64,000 nt of DNA, from contig NZ_SSHJ01000012.1 of assembly GCF_005925345.1 (NCBI RefSeq), positions 78,395-142,394 on the forward strand, in the 5' to 3' direction. A program made the translations under genes and the position numbers. This stretch comes from Pedobacter ureilyticus (GTDB taxonomy: Bacteria > Bacteroidota > Bacteroidia > Sphingobacteriales > Sphingobacteriaceae). Positions 62,249 through 64,000 of the stretch are shown one piece after another (position 1 is the stretch's first letter; every line of letters starts with the position of its first letter). The notes beneath the pieces were generated by a model. It was not told the origin of the DNA. It saw only the letters and a list, made by a program, of their open reading frames with translations, and ran no database searches.

Positions 62249-62360
62249 GTGTTACTACCAAACCACTTCAAATTAAACATTACAAAAATGTACTCCCCCG
62301 CGGTTGGCTTTATTACCAAGCCAATTAAACATCATAAAAGTGGGTGACTGGTAATAACAC
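62249..62360. repeat. Nested inverted repeat between regulator and deacetylase genes
   Basis: Three nested pairings are visible: GTGTTACTACCA (62249-62260) with TGGTAATAACAC (62349-62360, one wobble), CCACTT (62263-62268) with AAGTGG (62338-62343), and TTGGCTT with AAGCCAA (62304-62324). The segment AATTAAACAT also occurs twice as a direct repeat. It may be a structured RNA, a REP-type element or a terminator complex; no T-run follows. Confidence 0.65.
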
Positions 62361-62465
62361 CAACCATAGGGAAATTTTTCAAAGCAGTATAGACAAAATT
62401 AGAAATCGTAAGAATTTCCTCAAACCTTTTCGCTTTAAAACGCTTTATTCATTAACTTAGTGAAT

Positions 62466-63779
62466 ATGCAGCTGCTCGTTTATAGTCCTCAGGTTACCCC
62501 ACGCATCAAATATATCTTCAACTTTATTTTTAGGGAGGTGTTGCATTGCGATTTTGATTTTACCAGCGTGGCCAACCAATTTACAGCTTACCATGGGCCA
62601 AAGTTCAGTTACGCAGAAAATCCGCTAGGGAACGAGCTTTTTTTTAGGGCTACGGGCTTGTTAGCTAAAAACAACATAGAGAAACAAAATATTAGCCTTA
62701 CAGATTTTGGAAGTCAAAGCGTTCCGTTTGCTGTAGCAGATAGCGCATTGCCTTTCGATATTTTTGCGGCTTCTTTTTACTTTATCAGCAGATACGAAGA
62801 GTATTTGCCTTTTACAGCAGACCACCATTTGAGATTTACGGCAGAAGCCAGCTTACAATACGAACTTGGCTTACTAAAAACTCCGGTAATTGATCAGTGG
62901 TGCCTGATTTTAAAAAACCTGCTGCTTAGCAAACTCACTAATTTGCATTTTGGCAGCAGAAAATTTGAGTTTATCCCAACTATTGATATTGATAGGGCCT
63001 ATCATTTCAAATCTAGTGGCGTAATTAAAAACACGGCACGCTTACTTAGGGCTTTAGTTAAAGGCGATACCGAGCGATTGAGCAACATTGTTAACACAGG
63101 TTTAGGTAAAAGGAAAGACCCTTTCGATACTTACCAATTTTTACATCAAATACACGAAAAACACGGTTTAGCACCGATCTTCTTCTTCCTGCTTTCTCAT
63201 AAAGGAGATAAAGAACACGATGTCAATATTCATCCAAACGATGAACTATTACAGCAATTGATCAAAGACACGGCAAAAATCGCAAAAATTGGTATGCACC
63301 CCTCTTACGCATCTAATATCCATACCACAAAGTTGAGAGAGGAAAAAGCACTACTCGATGCTTTGTTAGAGAAAAACATTGATATATCCAGACAACACTA
63401 CCTTAAACTTCATTTGCCTAAAACGTATCTGCAATTGATAAAAGTGGGAATTAATCACGATTATACGATGGGTTACGCAGCTCAAGTTGGTTTTAGGGCA
63501 GGCACTTGTACGCCTTTCTTTTGGTACGACCTGCAGCTCGAAAAACAATCCCACTTAAAAGTGCATCCGTTTGCCGTAATGGATGCCACCTTACAGAAAT
63601 ATTTAAAGTTACAGCCTAATCAAGCAGTCATGCTAATTAATGAACTCATTGAAAGTGTGAAAATGGTAGACGGCACTTTTATCAGTCTCTGGCATAATGA
63701 AAGTTTATCGGAAACAGGAAATTGGAAGGGCTGGAAAGCCGTTTATGAGAAGATGATAGCCCTATCAGCGAATAGTTGA
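62466..63779 (+). CDS. Polysaccharide deacetylase-like family protein
   Basis: ATG 62466 starts the conserved MQLLVYSPQVTPRIKYIFNF; a GTG six bases earlier is less likely. The 437 residues have an N-terminal domain (about 1-140) of the kind found ahead of Bacteroidota deacetylase-like proteins and a NodB-like barrel (about 165-430). The metal-binding opening is IPTIDIDRAYHFKS; GMHPSYASNIH and SLWHNESLSE supply the later motifs. It probably acts on a surface polysaccharide or peptidoglycan, but whether it hydrolyses acetyl groups is unproven. There is no signal peptide. Confidence 0.75.
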   Translation: MQLLVYSPQVTPRIKYIFNFIFREVLHCDFDFTSVANQFTAYHGPKFSYAENPLGNELFFRATGLLAKNNIEKQNISLTDFGSQSVPFAVADSALPFDIFAASFYFISRYEEYLPFTADHHLRFTAEASLQYELGLLKTPVIDQWCLILKNLLLSKLTNLHFGSRKFEFIPTIDIDRAYHFKSSGVIKNTARLLRALVKGDTERLSNIVNTGLGKRKDPFDTYQFLHQIHEKHGLAPIFFFLLSHKGDKEHDVNIHPNDELLQQLIKDTAKIAKIGMHPSYASNIHTTKLREEKALLDALLEKNIDISRQHYLKLHLPKTYLQLIKVGINHDYTMGYAAQVGFRAGTCTPFFWYDLQLEKQSHLKVHPFAVMDATLQKYLKLQPNQAVMLINELIESVKMVDGTFISLWHNESLSETGNWKGWKAVYEKMIALSANS

Positions 63780-63933
63780 TAGTCTCAAATTCACATTTCA
63801 AACAATATTGCAACAATCATAATCATATTCTGATAGCTATCGGAACTAAAATCGTAAATTTAGAACATGATATACAGGGAAATCGCTTTTAACATTTGAA
63901 AGACAAGAATAATTGTTATATTTATGATATAAA

Positions 63934-64000
63934 TGACTAAGGTCAAAAAAATGGCCTTTTCAAATCCCGACTATTCATCTCACCAAGTTTTTTCTCGTTA
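63934..64000 (+). other. Possible start of a gene cut by the window end
   Basis: An ATG at 63934 opens a frame to the window edge (MTKVKKMAFSNPDYSSHQVF and on). The length is too short to judge and no family is recognisable. AAGGTC and GGCCTT at 63939-63958 can also pair as a small hairpin followed by TTTT, so this could instead be a terminator. Confidence 0.25.

Overview
The window looks like chromosomal DNA from a Bacteroidota bacterium, most likely a Pedobacter-like member of the Sphingobacteriaceae. Pointers are a SusC/SusD pair, a type IX secretion (T9SS) sorting tail, TonB-dependent receptors with carboxypeptidase-like N-terminal domains, families largely confined to this phylum (DUF2480, DUF3109, DUF4834, DUF6427, DUF6702), AT-rich spacers with many small palindromic repeats, and promoters of the TTTG-N19/20-TAnnTTTG type. 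There are no rRNA or tRNA genes, no CRISPR array and no complete insertion sequence. All family assignments come from reading the sequence; no search was run.

Layout. 1-6.3 kb: the end of a frameshifted T9SS cargo protein, a GNAT acetyltransferase, a thiamine pyrophosphokinase-like protein with eroded active-site acids, a DUF1579 protein between near-direct repeats, an SPFH protein, two tiny membrane proteins, a CapA-like lipoprotein and an NlpC/P60 hydrolase. 6.6-9.3 kb: pyruvate dehydrogenase E1-alpha and E2. 9.6-10.4 kb: a five-unit tandem array of about 165 bp per unit. 10.4-14.8 kb: a PIG-L deacetylase, an overlooked 41-residue membrane peptide and a sodium:solute symporter in one operon. 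15-19.2 kb: a lipoprotein, an outer-membrane barrel protein and a REP-associated (Y1) transposase with palindromes inside its coding sequence. 19.2-21.3 kb: an unknown protein and a CLC-F-type channel protein preceded by a clear fluoride riboswitch. 21.4-28.7 kb: hutU and hutH on either side of a His/Cys-rich small protein and a TonB receptor, then an alpha/beta hydrolase.

28.8-38.9 kb: dTDP-sugar genes rfbB-rfbD-rfbA (no rfbC), DUF3109, DUF3108 and DUF2480 proteins, then coaX, an outer-membrane protein, lptC and a SurA/PpiD-type foldase, an envelope-biogenesis run. 39.2-50.4 kb: mostly minus-strand housekeeping and membrane genes (DUF6427, glycosyltransferase, LpxH-like phosphoesterase, DUF4834, DUF3667, YwbE, uvrB, M1 peptidase, HupE/UreJ) plus a plus-strand acyltransferase and a plus-strand DUF6702 protein. 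51-62.2 kb: a polysaccharide utilisation locus in the order surface lipoprotein, SusC, SusD, TIM-barrel glycosidase, GH16 glucanase, divergent from a propeller/Y_Y_Y/LuxR-type regulator. A beta-1,3-glucan (laminarin-like) substrate is the best guess. 62.4-63.8 kb: a polysaccharide deacetylase-like protein, then the possible start of a gene cut by the window edge.

Most notable: the fluoride riboswitch with its CLC-F gene; the transposase carrying palindromes in frame; the tandem array; three long inverted repeats sharing one 13-20 bp arm; the translationally coupled 41-aa peptide; an lptC whose signal-peptide region looks repeat-derived and lacks an ATG; and strong non-terminator hairpins inside the PUL and before the TonB receptor.
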